Notes: generated by a model not told the origin, from the sequence alone. DNA of 11,743 nucleotides from JAXDLH01 sp034666705 (GCA_034666705.1 JAXDLH010000226.1:1-11743); one strand, 5' to 3'. Positions 1 through 6,152 are shown, counted from the stretch's first letter. Program-made: numbers and translations.

Positions 1-126
1 GGGGACAACGTGCGGGTGGAGATCGAGCTGATCACTGCGGTGGCGATCGAAGAGGGGCTGCGCTTCGCGATCCGCGAGGGCGGGCGCACCGTCGGCGCCG
101 GCGTCATCACCCAGGTCCAGGGGTAG
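1..126 (+). CDS. tuf: Elongation factor Tu, C-terminal fragment (gene truncated by window start)
   Basis: Frame 1 is open from the first base to a TAG at 124-126 and encodes the last 41 residues of EF-Tu. The stretch AIEEGLRFAIREGGRTVGAG is the near-invariant end of EF-Tu domain 3 and makes the identification secure. EF-Tu is the cytoplasmic GTPase that carries aminoacyl-tRNA to the ribosomal A site; its GTP-binding domain lies upstream of the window. The protein ends in VITQVQG, a slightly divergent tail. Only 7 bases separate its stop from the rpsJ start, and the rpsJ ribosome-binding site overlaps the tuf end, so tuf and rpsJ are very likely cotranscribed, as in many bacteria where the str operon runs into S10. 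Confidence 0.96.
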   Translation, partial: GDNVRVEIELITAVAIEEGLRFAIREGGRTVGAGVITQVQG

Positions 127-133
127 AAATCGA

Positions 134-448
134 ATGGCGCGACTTCGTCAGCGTATCCGGATTCGCCTGAAGGCGTTCGACCACAAGAGCCTGGACCAGG
201 CTGCACAACAGATCGTCGAGACCGCCGAGCGCACCGGTGCGCAGGTAGCGGGTCCTATCCCGCTGCCGACGAGGATCGAGAAGTTCACCGTGATTCGCAG
301 TCCATTTATCGACAAGGACTCGCGAGAGCAGTTCGAGATGCGCACGCACAAGCGCTTGATCGACGTGCTCGAGCCGAGCCCGCGTACCGTCGATGCGCTC
401 ATGCGCCTCAATCTGGCGTCGGGCGTCGACATCGAGATCAAGCTATAG
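134..448 (+). CDS. rpsJ: 30S ribosomal protein S10 (NusE)
   Basis: Encodes 104 residues, the usual S10 length. The family pattern is present throughout: IRIRLKAFDHKSLDQAA near the N-terminus, PLPTRIEKFTVIRSPFIDK in the middle and FEMRTHKRLIDVLEPSPRTVDAL toward the C-terminus. S10 is a 30S head protein and, as NusE, binds NusB and NusG and couples transcription to translation. The ATG follows an AGGGG at about 118-122 inside the tuf end. It sits directly behind tuf, and a strong hairpin (461-494) follows it, so it appears to close the upstream transcription segment and may not share all its transcripts with rplC onward. Confidence 0.98.
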   Translation: MARLRQRIRIRLKAFDHKSLDQAAQQIVETAERTGAQVAGPIPLPTRIEKFTVIRSPFIDKDSREQFEMRTHKRLIDVLEPSPRTVDALMRLNLASGVDIEIKL

Positions 449-460
449 CGACACTGAAGA

Positions 461-500
461 GCCCCTCCGTTCAGCCAAGTCTGGACGGAGGGGCCTTTCA
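461..500 (+). terminator. Intrinsic terminator-like or attenuator hairpin between rpsJ and rplC
   Basis: The arms 461-470 (GCCCCTCCGT) and 485-494 (ACGGAGGGGC) are perfectly complementary over 10 bp. The stem continues inward with 471-474 against 481-484 (one G-U pair), giving 14 bp closed by a 6-base loop (475-480). It is followed by CTTTCATT, a short broken T tract (TTT at 496-498), so it resembles a rho-independent terminator with a weak U run and may be leaky. No clear -35/-10 promoter is visible between it and the rplC start at 527. This fits an attenuator or partial terminator controlling the L3-L4 portion. The inverted repeat is directly seen; the function is inferred. Confidence 0.75.
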
Positions 501-526
501 TTGCAACCTGCCGTAGGGGAACGAAC

Positions 527-1156
527 GTGATTGGCGGCTTACTGGGCAAGAAACTGCGGATGAGCCGACTGGTAGCCGACACCGGCGCGGTGGTTGGCAC
601 CACGCTCGTTTCGGTTGGGCCATGCTTCGTAACACAGATCAAGACGCCTGAGAAGGATGGCTACGCCGCCGTGCAGCTTGGCTACGAAGAGTACTCGAAG
701 TTGAATAAACCGCAGATCGGGCACCTGAAGGCGGGACCGCGATTGCGCTATTTGCGCGAGGTCCCACACGATCCAGGCGACGAGCTCGAGCTCGGGCAGA
801 AGTTCGACGTGTCACTCTTCGAGCCTGGTGAGCACGTAGACGTCGTCGCGACCTCCAAGGGCCGGGGATTCGCTGGCGTCGTGAAGCGGTACAACTTCCG
901 CGGCGGTCCGAAGACGCACGGCCAGTCGGACCGGTGGCGGGCGCCTGGCTCGATCGGCGCCGGCACCACGCCTGGCCGGGTCGTGAAGGGTACGCGAATG
1001 GCCGGTCGTATGGGCAACGAGCGGGTAACGGTGCGCAATATCGAGGTCCTCGCGATCGATACCGAGCGAAATCTGCTCGCGCTGAAGGGTGGCGTGCCGG
1101 GGCCAACCGGCGTGCTGGTCACGATCCGCAAGCGAACCCCCCGACAGAGGTCGTAG
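527..1156 (+). CDS. rplC: 50S ribosomal protein L3
   Basis: Encodes 209 residues, normal for bacterial L3. The N-terminus MIGGLLGKKLRMSRL matches the family (usually M-G-I-L-G-K-K-x-G-M-T), and the C-terminal half has RAPGSIGAGTTPGRVVKGTR followed by MAGRMGNERVTVRN. L3 is an early 23S rRNA-binding assembly protein whose loop reaches the peptidyl-transferase centre. The GTG start at 527 is chosen because it gives the canonical N-terminus and follows a GGGGA at 517-520. The glutamine methylated in E. coli (GSIGQ) is replaced by alanine here, as in many other bacteria. It is the first gene after the hairpin at 461-494, with rplD beginning 5 bases after its stop. Confidence 0.98.
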   Translation: MIGGLLGKKLRMSRLVADTGAVVGTTLVSVGPCFVTQIKTPEKDGYAAVQLGYEEYSKLNKPQIGHLKAGPRLRYLREVPHDPGDELELGQKFDVSLFEPGEHVDVVATSKGRGFAGVVKRYNFRGGPKTHGQSDRWRAPGSIGAGTTPGRVVKGTRMAGRMGNERVTVRNIEVLAIDTERNLLALKGGVPGPTGVLVTIRKRTPRQRS

Positions 1157-1161
1157 CAACG

Positions 1162-1812
1162 ATGGACGTACAGGTACGAAACGTCGCCGGCGAGGCCGTT
1201 GGCACGATGGCGCTCGACGATCGGGTGTTTGGCATCGAACCGAATCTTGCGGTGTTGCACCAGGCGGTGGTGGCGCACCTCGCCAATCAACGGCAAGGAA
1301 CCGCGGATACGAAGACGCGTGGTGAAGTCGCCGGTGGCGGCAAGAAGCCATACCGCCAGAAGGGCACCGGGCGTGCCCGGCAGGGGTCCATCCGGGCTCC
1401 TCACTACCGGGGTGGCGGCGTGGTCTTTGGACCGCACCCGCGCAGCTACCATCAGGCGCTCCCGCGCAAGATGCGGCGGTTGGCGCTCCGCTCGGCACTC
1501 TCGGATAAGGTGGCGACGGGGTCGCTGAGTGTAGTCGACCATTTTGAGTTGGCCGATGGACGGACGAAGACGATGTTGGGGACGCTTGCCACACTCGGCT
1601 TGACGGGCCGCACGATCATCGTCCTGCCGGCGGCGGACGGGGTGGTGCGGCAGGCAGCGGGCAATCTGGAAGACGTCCGGATCGTGTTGCCTGGTGGGTT
1701 GAGCTTGCTCGACATCATGCGCGCAGATGTGGTGATGTTCTGCCAGGATGCGGTGCCCGAGGTGACGCGATTGCTGCTCGGCGAGCCAGCGGGCGCACCG
1801 GTCGCGGCGTAA
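1162..1812 (+). CDS. rplD: 50S ribosomal protein L4
   Basis: Encodes 216 residues. The diagnostic L4 loop KPYRQKGTGRARQGSIRAPH, followed by YRGGGVVFGPHPRSY, lies at about residues 62-96; this arm lines the peptide exit tunnel. The frame is open far upstream, but the ATG at 1162 is the right start: it gives the normal L4 N-terminus (MDVQVRNVAGEAVG) and follows an AGAGG at 1146-1150, whereas the upstream part overlaps rplC and has no L4 similarity. In E. coli L4 also represses the S10 operon by binding its leader; whether L4 acts on the hairpin before rplC here is unknown. The C-terminus ends in a short Ala/Pro-rich tail. Confidence 0.97.
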   Translation: MDVQVRNVAGEAVGTMALDDRVFGIEPNLAVLHQAVVAHLANQRQGTADTKTRGEVAGGGKKPYRQKGTGRARQGSIRAPHYRGGGVVFGPHPRSYHQALPRKMRRLALRSALSDKVATGSLSVVDHFELADGRTKTMLGTLATLGLTGRTIIVLPAADGVVRQAAGNLEDVRIVLPGGLSLLDIMRADVVMFCQDAVPEVTRLLLGEPAGAPVAA

Positions 1813-1827
1813 GGACGGAGGGCCGAG

Positions 1828-2118
1828 ATGGATGCACATGACGTTTTGCGGCGACCGGTGGTCACCGAAAAGAGCACGATGCTCAGCGAGCTCGGGCAAT
1901 ACGTATTCGAGGTAGCGCGAGCCGCCAACAAGATCGAGGTCCGACGTGCCGTCGAGGAGATTTTCAAGGTGCACGTCGAAGCGGTGAACATCGTGAACGT
2001 GCATCCATATGAGCGACGGATGATGATGGGCAAGAGCAAAGGGATGACCGCCGCGAAGAAGAAGGCGATCGTCAAGCTACGCCCGGGCGAGCGAATCGAG
2101 TTGTTCGAAGGCGTATAG
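1828..2118 (+). CDS. rplW: 50S ribosomal protein L23
   Basis: Encodes 96 residues, a typical L23. The signature VLRRPVVTEKSTMLSELGQY is at the N-terminus, then VFEVARAANKIEVRRAVEEI and FKVHVEAVNIVNV. L23 binds 23S rRNA domain III next to the tunnel exit and is the docking site for trigger factor and the signal recognition particle. The ATG follows GGAGGG at 1816-1821. The mid-loop carries an unusual run of three methionines (RRMMMGKSKG) where the family normally has a basic, aromatic-containing loop. It is followed by an 81 to 84 base gap with predicted RNA structure before rplB. Confidence 0.97.
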   Translation: MDAHDVLRRPVVTEKSTMLSELGQYVFEVARAANKIEVRRAVEEIFKVHVEAVNIVNVHPYERRMMMGKSKGMTAAKKKAIVKLRPGERIELFEGV

Positions 2119-2125
2119 GCCAGGA

Positions 2126-2183
2126 GTTGCCGCAGCCCGCGCACTCGTCGGCAGCGATGAGTTGAACAGGGTTGTGGGGCAGC
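2126..2183 (+). promoter_or_regulatory. Structured intergenic RNA upstream of rplB (candidate cis-regulatory element)
   Basis: The rplW-rplB gap can fold into a long imperfect hairpin. An outer helix pairs 2130-2138 with 2169-2177 (9 bp, two G-U). An inner helix pairs 2143-2150 with 2155-2162 (8 bp, one G-U) around a GCAG loop. The outer helix can be extended by pairing 2126-2131 with 2178-2183 if 2176-2177 bulges. GGCAGCGA occurs twice (2150-2157 and 2178-2185), and both copies can compete for 2126-2131, so alternative folds exist. It ends about 10 bases before the rplB Shine-Dalgarno sequence. Complementarity was found by eye; no known riboregulator family is recognised. Confidence 0.4.
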
Positions 2184-2202
2184 GACAGAATCGAGGGCGA
2201 TG

Positions 2203-3030
2203 ATGCCAACAAAAGTATATAAGCCAACATCTCCGGGCCGGCGGGGCATGGTGGGCGTGACCTTTCAGGAGATCACGAAGTCGAAGCCCGAGAAGAGCCT
2301 GGTCGAGCCGCTGAAGAAACATGGTGGTCGCAACAACCAGGGGCGGCTCACGGTACGCCACCAGGGCGGCGGCCATAAGCGGATGTACCGAATCATTGAT
2401 TGGAAGCGGGATCGGATCGGTATGCCGTGCGACGTCACGGCGATCGAGTACGACCCGAACCGCTCGGCTCGCATCGCCCTCGTGCAATACGAGGACGGCG
2501 AGAAGCGCTACATCATCGCCCCCGTTGGCGTCCGAGTTGGCGTCCGGCTGATGAGTGGGCCCGACGCGGAGATCGTCGTCGGTAATGCGCTGCCGCTGCG
2601 CAACATCCCCACGGGCACGACGATCCACAACATCGAGCTGCGACCGGGTCAGGGCGCCCGGATGGTCCGCAGTGCGGGCAACCAGGCGCAGTTGATGGCG
2701 AAGGACGGCGACTGGGCGCAGGTGCGACTGCCCTCCGGTGAGGTGCACCGTGTGCATCTCGCGTGCATGGCCACAATCGGGCAGGTTGGCAATCCTGAGC
2801 ATGCCGGCATCAAGCTCGGCAAGGCGGGACGTAGCCGTTGGCGCGGGATCAGACCCACCGTGCGCGGCTCGGTGATGAACCCGCGCGATCATCCACATGG
2901 TGGGGGTGAAGGCAAGGCGCCGCGCGGTGGTCAACCACAAACCCCATGGGGCAAGCCGGCGATGGGCTACCGGACGCGACGTCGTAAGGACACGGATAAG
3001 TTCATCGTCCGCCGCCGTGGCTCGCGGTAG
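2203..3030 (+). CDS. rplB: 50S ribosomal protein L2
   Basis: Encodes 275 residues, standard for L2. It begins MPTKVYKPTSPGRRGM and contains HGGRNNQGRLTVRHQGGGHK (about residues 40-59), RNIPTGTTIHNIE (about 133-145) and the conserved NPRDHPHGGGEGKAPRG (about 226-242). That last segment includes the histidine next to the peptidyl-transferase centre (E. coli His229). L2 is needed for subunit joining and peptidyl transfer. Two adjacent ATGs exist (2200 and 2203). The second is preferred because it aligns with family N-termini and leaves 5 bases after the GAGGG at 2193-2197, against 2 for the first; starting at 2200 would only add one Met. A structured gap precedes it. Confidence 0.98.
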   Translation: MPTKVYKPTSPGRRGMVGVTFQEITKSKPEKSLVEPLKKHGGRNNQGRLTVRHQGGGHKRMYRIIDWKRDRIGMPCDVTAIEYDPNRSARIALVQYEDGEKRYIIAPVGVRVGVRLMSGPDAEIVVGNALPLRNIPTGTTIHNIELRPGQGARMVRSAGNQAQLMAKDGDWAQVRLPSGEVHRVHLACMATIGQVGNPEHAGIKLGKAGRSRWRGIRPTVRGSVMNPRDHPHGGGEGKAPRGGQPQTPWGKPAMGYRTRRRKDTDKFIVRRRGSR

Positions 3031-3042
3031 CAGGAGGACAGC

Positions 3043-3327
3043 ATGAGCCGCTCACTCAAAAAGGGACCATACGTCGACGTCAAGCTGCTTCGTAAGGTTG
3101 AGACGCTCAACCAGACGGCGCGGAAGGTCGTATTGAAGACGTGGTCACGAGATTCGACGATCTTTCCGCAGATGGTCGGGCACACGATTGCGGTGCACGA
3201 CGGTCGGCGGCACGTGCCGATTTACATAACCGAGAACATGGTGGGACACAAGCTCGGCGAGTTTGCCCCGACCCGCCTCTTCCGCGGGCACACGGCCCGT
3301 GGGGAAAAGGCAACCCGAGTCCGATAG
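3043..3327 (+). CDS. rpsS: 30S ribosomal protein S19
   Basis: Encodes 94 residues. It shows the S19 hallmarks MSRSLKKGPYVD at the start, TWSRDSTIFPQMVGHTIAVH in the centre and GHKLGEFAPTRLFRGH near the end. S19 sits in the 30S head, forms a complex with S13 and contacts the A-site tRNA side and the inter-subunit bridge region. The start is supported by a strong AGGAGG at 3031-3036, 6 bases before the ATG. It lies 12 bases after rplB, as expected in an S10 operon. A stem-loop begins directly after its stop codon. Confidence 0.98.
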   Translation: MSRSLKKGPYVDVKLLRKVETLNQTARKVVLKTWSRDSTIFPQMVGHTIAVHDGRRHVPIYITENMVGHKLGEFAPTRLFRGHTARGEKATRVR

Positions 3328-3363
3328 GGGACCGATGGCGGGGAAGTGACCCGCAACGGTCTC
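3328..3363 (+). promoter_or_regulatory. Stem-loop filling the rpsS-rplV gap (candidate regulatory hairpin)
   Basis: Immediately after the rpsS stop, 3328-3334 pairs with 3357-3363 (7 bp, one G-U). After a 3x2 internal loop, 3338-3342 (GCGGG) pairs with 3350-3354 (CCCGC) around a 7-base loop. No T run follows, so it does not look like a terminator. The hairpin ends just before the purine-rich GAGGAGAAGGAG at 3364-3375 that holds the rplV ribosome-binding site. This placement suggests an effect on rplV translation, RNA processing or protein binding. The pairing is seen in the sequence; a role is speculative. Confidence 0.4.
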
Positions 3364-3382
3364 GAGGAGAAGGAGCCGACTG

Positions 3383-3730
3383 ATGCCAGGAATTGAAATA
3401 CAGGCAGTTGCCAAGAATGTGCGGATGACGCCGCGCAAGGTGCGTCTGATTGGGGCGGCCGTGAAAGGCAAGCCGGTAAATGAGGCGCTGTCGATGCTGC
3501 GCTTCATGCCGCAGCGCGCCGCAACTCCGGTCTTCAAGGTGGTCAAGTCGGCAGTTGCCAATGCAGAGAACAACTACGACCTCGATCCGAACGACCTGTA
3601 CGTGGTGCGGGTGTTCGCCGACGAGGCGCGGACGCTGCGCCGCTTCCGGCCGAAGGCGCGCGGCCGTGTAGGATCGATCTTCAAGCGCTCGAGCCACGTC
3701 ACAGCGGTGGTCTCGGAGAAGGGGGCGTAG
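3383..3730 (+). CDS. rplV: 50S ribosomal protein L22
   Basis: Encodes 115 residues, typical of L22. The N-terminus has AVAKNVRMTPRKVRL, and the C-terminal beta-hairpin region has RRFRPKARGRVGSIFKRSSH followed by VTAVV, the standard L22 signature. L22 spans 23S rRNA domains; its hairpin forms part of the peptide exit-tunnel constriction with L4 and is a known site of macrolide-resistance changes. The ATG at 3383 follows AAGGAG at 3371-3375. The rpsC start is 3 bases after the stop, so rplV and rpsC are probably translationally coupled, with the rpsC ribosome-binding site inside the rplV end. Confidence 0.98.
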   Translation: MPGIEIQAVAKNVRMTPRKVRLIGAAVKGKPVNEALSMLRFMPQRAATPVFKVVKSAVANAENNYDLDPNDLYVVRVFADEARTLRRFRPKARGRVGSIFKRSSHVTAVVSEKGA

Positions 3731-3733
3731 CTC

Positions 3734-4546
3734 GTGGGCCAGAAAGTCCACCCTATTGGGTTTCGACTCGGCATTAACAAGGAACGGCAGGCCCGCTGGT
3801 ACGCCGACGACCGCACGTTCGCGACGTTGTTGCATGAGGATCTCAAGATCCGCGGGACGATCATTCGCCGGCTAGCGGATGCCGGTGTGCCGCGCGTGGA
3901 TATCGAGCGCTCGGCCAATCAGGTCGGCGTAACGATTCACGCCGCCAAGCCGGGCATCGTGATCGGCAAGGGCGGCGCCAAGGTCGAAGAGCTGCGCAAG
4001 GGGCTCGAGGCGCAGACCGGTAAGAAGGTGCGCATCACGATCTCCGAGATCCGGCAGCCAGAGCTGAATGCCACCCTGCTCGCGCAGAGCATCGCCGATC
4101 AATTGATTCGGCGCGTGGCGTTCCGCCGGGCAATGAAGCAGGCGGTCATCCGGTCGATGCGCTTCGGGGCCAAAGGCGTGCGCGTTCAGGTTTCGGGACG
4201 GCTGGGCGGCTCAGAGATGTCGCGGCGTGAGTGGGAGCGGGAGGGCCGCGTGCCGCTTCATACGCTGCGCGCGGACATCGATTACGGTCAGGCCGAGGCA
4301 CACACGACGTTCGGTTTGATCGGCGTAAAAGCATGGATCTATAAGGGCGACGTGGTGCCCGGGCAGATGGCCCCGGAGCCGGCGCCGCGGACCGGCGGGC
4401 GGCGCGAGCCGGTTGCTGCGGCCCGCCCGATACCGGTGGCGGCGGAGATTGCGCCCGCGCCAGAGGAGGACGTGCCGATTCCTGAGGGACCGGCGATCTT
4501 CGAGCCCGATGAGGATGGCGGCAATGCTGCAACCGAAGCGCGTTAA
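3734..4546 (+). CDS. rpsC: 30S ribosomal protein S3 with an Ala/Pro/Glu-rich C-terminal extension
   Basis: Encodes 270 residues; the conserved part ends near residue 210. It begins MGQKVHPIGFRLG and carries a type II KH domain with GKGG at residues 78-81. The C-terminal S3 domain includes QVSGRLGGSEMSRREW (about 152-167) and TTFGLIGVKAWIYKG (about 191-205). S3 sits at the mRNA entry channel with S4 and S5, where it contributes to mRNA unwinding. The GTG start at 3734 follows a purine-rich AAGGGGG in the rplV end. Residues 211-270 form a low-complexity, Pro/Ala-rich and increasingly acidic tail (PAPEEDVPIPEG, EPDEDGG). The last 23 bases overlap the rplP start. S3 tails vary in length between phyla, so this one is not unprecedented. 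Confidence 0.98.
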   Translation: MGQKVHPIGFRLGINKERQARWYADDRTFATLLHEDLKIRGTIIRRLADAGVPRVDIERSANQVGVTIHAAKPGIVIGKGGAKVEELRKGLEAQTGKKVRITISEIRQPELNATLLAQSIADQLIRRVAFRRAMKQAVIRSMRFGAKGVRVQVSGRLGGSEMSRREWEREGRVPLHTLRADIDYGQAEAHTTFGLIGVKAWIYKGDVVPGQMAPEPAPRTGGRREPVAAARPIPVAAEIAPAPEEDVPIPEGPAIFEPDEDGGNAATEAR

Positions 4547-4946
4547 GCACCGCAAGACGCACCGCGGCCGAATGAGTGGCATTGCCACGCGCGGCAACGA
4601 GATCTCGTTCGGCGAGATCGGCCTGCAGGCATTGGAGCCGGCATGGATTACCGCGCGGCAAATCGAAGCGGCTCGGCGCACGATTACCCATCACCTGAAG
4701 CGCGGCGGCAAGGTCTGGATCCGCATCTTCCCCGACCATGCGGCCACGGCGAAGCCGGCCGAGACTCGCATGGGCGGCGGCAAGGGTGCGCCGGACCACT
4801 GGGTGGCAATCGTTCGCCCTGGGCGGGTGATGTTCGAGATCGGTGGGGTGCCAGAGGAGCTCGCGCGCGAGGCGCTGCGGCTCGCATCCCACAAGCTGCC
4901 GATCGGCACGCGCGTGCTCGATCGTGAGGTACCGGTGACAGCATGA
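4524..4946 (+). CDS. rplP: 50S ribosomal protein L16
   Basis: Encodes 140 residues, normal for L16. It starts MLQPKRVKHRKTHRGRMSG and contains GLQALEPAWITARQIEAARR, then KRGGKVWIRIFPD and TRMGGGKGAPDHWVA. L16 binds 23S rRNA near the A-site tRNA elbow and is a late assembly protein; the arginine in TRMGGGKG corresponds to the residue hydroxylated in E. coli. The frame extends upstream to 4413, but ATG 4524 is chosen because it gives the canonical N-terminus and follows GAGGA at 4511-4515. It therefore overlaps the rpsC tail by 23 bases. In-frame ATGs at 4509 and 4515 would only add a few non-conserved residues. Confidence 0.96.
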   Translation: MLQPKRVKHRKTHRGRMSGIATRGNEISFGEIGLQALEPAWITARQIEAARRTITHHLKRGGKVWIRIFPDHAATAKPAETRMGGGKGAPDHWVAIVRPGRVMFEIGGVPEELAREALRLASHKLPIGTRVLDREVPVTA

Positions 4947-5146
4947 AGATGCCAGAAGTGCGTGGACTCGACGATGCCGAGCTTGTCAAGAAGCTTGCGG
5001 ACCTCCGTGAGGAGTTGTTCAACCTGCGCTTTCAGTATGCGACGCGTCAGTTGACGAATTACGCTCGCATGCGTGACGTGCGGCGCGACGTGGCGCGCGT
5101 CGAGACGCTCATCCGCGAGCGTCAGCTCGTGGCAGAGGGGATCTAG
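4943..5146 (+). CDS. rpmC: 50S ribosomal protein L29
   Basis: Encodes 67 residues of two-helix L29 type. The family core is KLADLREELFNLRFQYATRQ followed by L and then ARMRDVRRDVARVETLIRER. L29 lies beside L23 at the tunnel exit. Its ATG overlaps the rplP stop in an ATGA arrangement (4 bases), and no well-spaced Shine-Dalgarno sequence is evident: the nearest is GAGG at 4925-4928. Re-initiation after rplP is therefore likely. A second in-frame ATG at 4949 would lose two residues. The 4943 start better matches family N-termini (M-K-x-x-E-[IL]-R). Confidence 0.96.
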   Translation: MKMPEVRGLDDAELVKKLADLREELFNLRFQYATRQLTNYARMRDVRRDVARVETLIRERQLVAEGI

Positions 5147-5149
5147 AAG

Positions 5150-5461
5150 ATGGCTGAAGAGCGTGGGCGCCGACGGGTCCTCGTGGGTACCGTCACCAGC
5201 GACAAAATGGACAAGACGGTGGTGGTTGCCGTGGAGGTCGTGCGCAAGCATCGTCTCTATGGTCGGCCGATCCGTCGCACCCATAAGTTCAAGGCGCATG
5301 ATCCGCAGAACACCTATCACCCAGGTGACATCGTGGAGATCCGCGAGAGTCGCCCTCTGAGCCGTGAGAAGCGCTGGGTCGTGGCCCGGCTTCTCAAGGG
5401 TGGACAGGAAATTATCGCGCTCATCGATCCGACGATGCCCTCGTCACGGAGTACGACGTGA
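5150..5461 (+). CDS. rpsQ: 30S ribosomal protein S17
   Basis: Encodes 103 residues, longer than the roughly 80-90 common for S17. The OB-fold core is clear: LVGTVTSDKMDKTVVVAVE (about residues 11-29), HRLYGRPIRRTHKFKAHDP (about 34-52) and YHPGDIVEIRESRPLSREKR (about 56-75). S17 is a primary 16S rRNA-binding protein of the 30S body. The extra length is mainly the last 20 or so residues (GGQEIIALIDPTMPSSRSTT), which have no motif I recognise. The start lies 3 bases after rpmC, with GAGGGG at about 5135-5140 as ribosome-binding site. Its TGA overlaps the GTG of rplN. Confidence 0.97.
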   Translation: MAEERGRRRVLVGTVTSDKMDKTVVVAVEVVRKHRLYGRPIRRTHKFKAHDPQNTYHPGDIVEIRESRPLSREKRWVVARLLKGGQEIIALIDPTMPSSRSTT

Positions 5462-5823
5462 TCCGGCCGTTTACGCGCTGTCGAGTCGCCGACAATACGG
5501 GGGCTCGGGAGTTGATGTGCATCCGCGTGATGGTGGGCAACAAGGAGTATGCCGAGATTGGCGACGTGATCGTCGGAACGGTCAAGCTGGCTACGCCCGG
5601 CGGCTCGGTAAAGAAAAGCGATGTCGTCAAGGCGGTCGTGGTGCGGACGGCAAAGGAATACGGCCGGCCGGACGGCTCGACCATCAAGTTCGACGACAAT
5701 GCGGTCGTGATTCTTTCGGATAAGCAAAACCCGAAAGGCACCCGCATCTTCGGGCCCGTGGCGCGGGAGCTGCGCGAGAAGAACTACATGAAAATCGTCT
5801 CGCTTGCCCCGGAGGTTCTCTAA
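5458..5823 (+). CDS. rplN: 50S ribosomal protein L14
   Basis: Encodes 121 residues, one short of the common 122. The pattern VADNTGARELMCIRV is near the N-terminus, TPGGSVKKSDVVKAVVVRT in the middle and NPKGTRIFGPVARELREKNY then MKIVSLAPEVL at the end. L14 forms inter-subunit bridges and is the docking site of the silencing factor RsfS. The GTG start at 5458 overlaps the rpsQ stop as GTGA and follows CGGAG at 5447-5451. The stop overlaps the rplX ATG as TAATG. Both junctions point to coupled translation. Confidence 0.98.
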   Translation: MIRPFTRCRVADNTGARELMCIRVMVGNKEYAEIGDVIVGTVKLATPGGSVKKSDVVKAVVVRTAKEYGRPDGSTIKFDDNAVVILSDKQNPKGTRIFGPVARELREKNYMKIVSLAPEVL

Positions 5824-6140
5824 TGTTCAAGATCAAAGCCGGCGATATGGTGCAGGTGTTGGTCCCGCGTGAGTCGCCGCCGATCCGCAGCAAGGTCCGG
5901 AAAGTGCTTCCCAAGGAGAACCGGGCGATTGTGGAAGATGTCAACGTCCACAAGAAGCACATCAAGCCCGGCACGCGCCAGGCGCTGCAGACCGGCATCG
6001 TCGACATCGAATTGCCAATCAACCTGTCGAACCTGGCGCTCGTCTGCAACAAGTGTGGCAAGGCGACGCGAGTCGGATTTCGCTTCCTGGCCGATGGGAC
6101 TAAGGCCCGCTTCTGCAAGAAGTGTGGCGAGCTGACGTAG
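5823..6140 (+). CDS. rplX: 50S ribosomal protein L24 with zinc ribbon and atypical KOW loop
   Basis: Encodes 105 residues. L24 is an assembly initiator that binds 23S rRNA near the tunnel exit through an N-terminal KOW fold. Family features are KAGDMVQVLV (residues 5-14), VRKVLPKENRAIVEDVNVHK then KHIKPG (25-50), and a C-terminal ribbon with CNKC (75-78) and CKKC (98-101) that probably binds zinc. The oddity is residues 15-24, PRESPPIRSK, where most L24 proteins have a glycine-rich G-K-D-K-G-K-x-G-K loop: all the usual glycines are absent and there is one extra residue. The reading frame is intact on both sides, so this is not an obvious frameshift. The ATG overlaps the rplN stop by one base. 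Confidence 0.96.
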   Translation: MFKIKAGDMVQVLVPRESPPIRSKVRKVLPKENRAIVEDVNVHKKHIKPGTRQALQTGIVDIELPINLSNLALVCNKCGKATRVGFRFLADGTKARFCKKCGELT

Positions 6141-6152
6141 GAGAAGAGACGG

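Noticed and set aside
934..1161. N-terminal extension of the rplD open frame
   Set aside because: It overlaps rplC in another frame, has no L4 similarity, and the ATG at 1162 has a ribosome-binding site and canonical N-terminus.
748..2004. Long minus-strand open frame of 418 codons opposite rplC and rplD
   Set aside because: It lies wholly opposite two certain ribosomal-protein genes, has Arg/His/Pro-rich composition typical of reverse shadows in GC-rich DNA, and shows no recognisable domain.
2077..2940. Minus-strand open frame of 287 codons opposite rplB
   Set aside because: It is antisense to the highly conserved rplB, shows no family motif, and its composition is that of a shadow frame.
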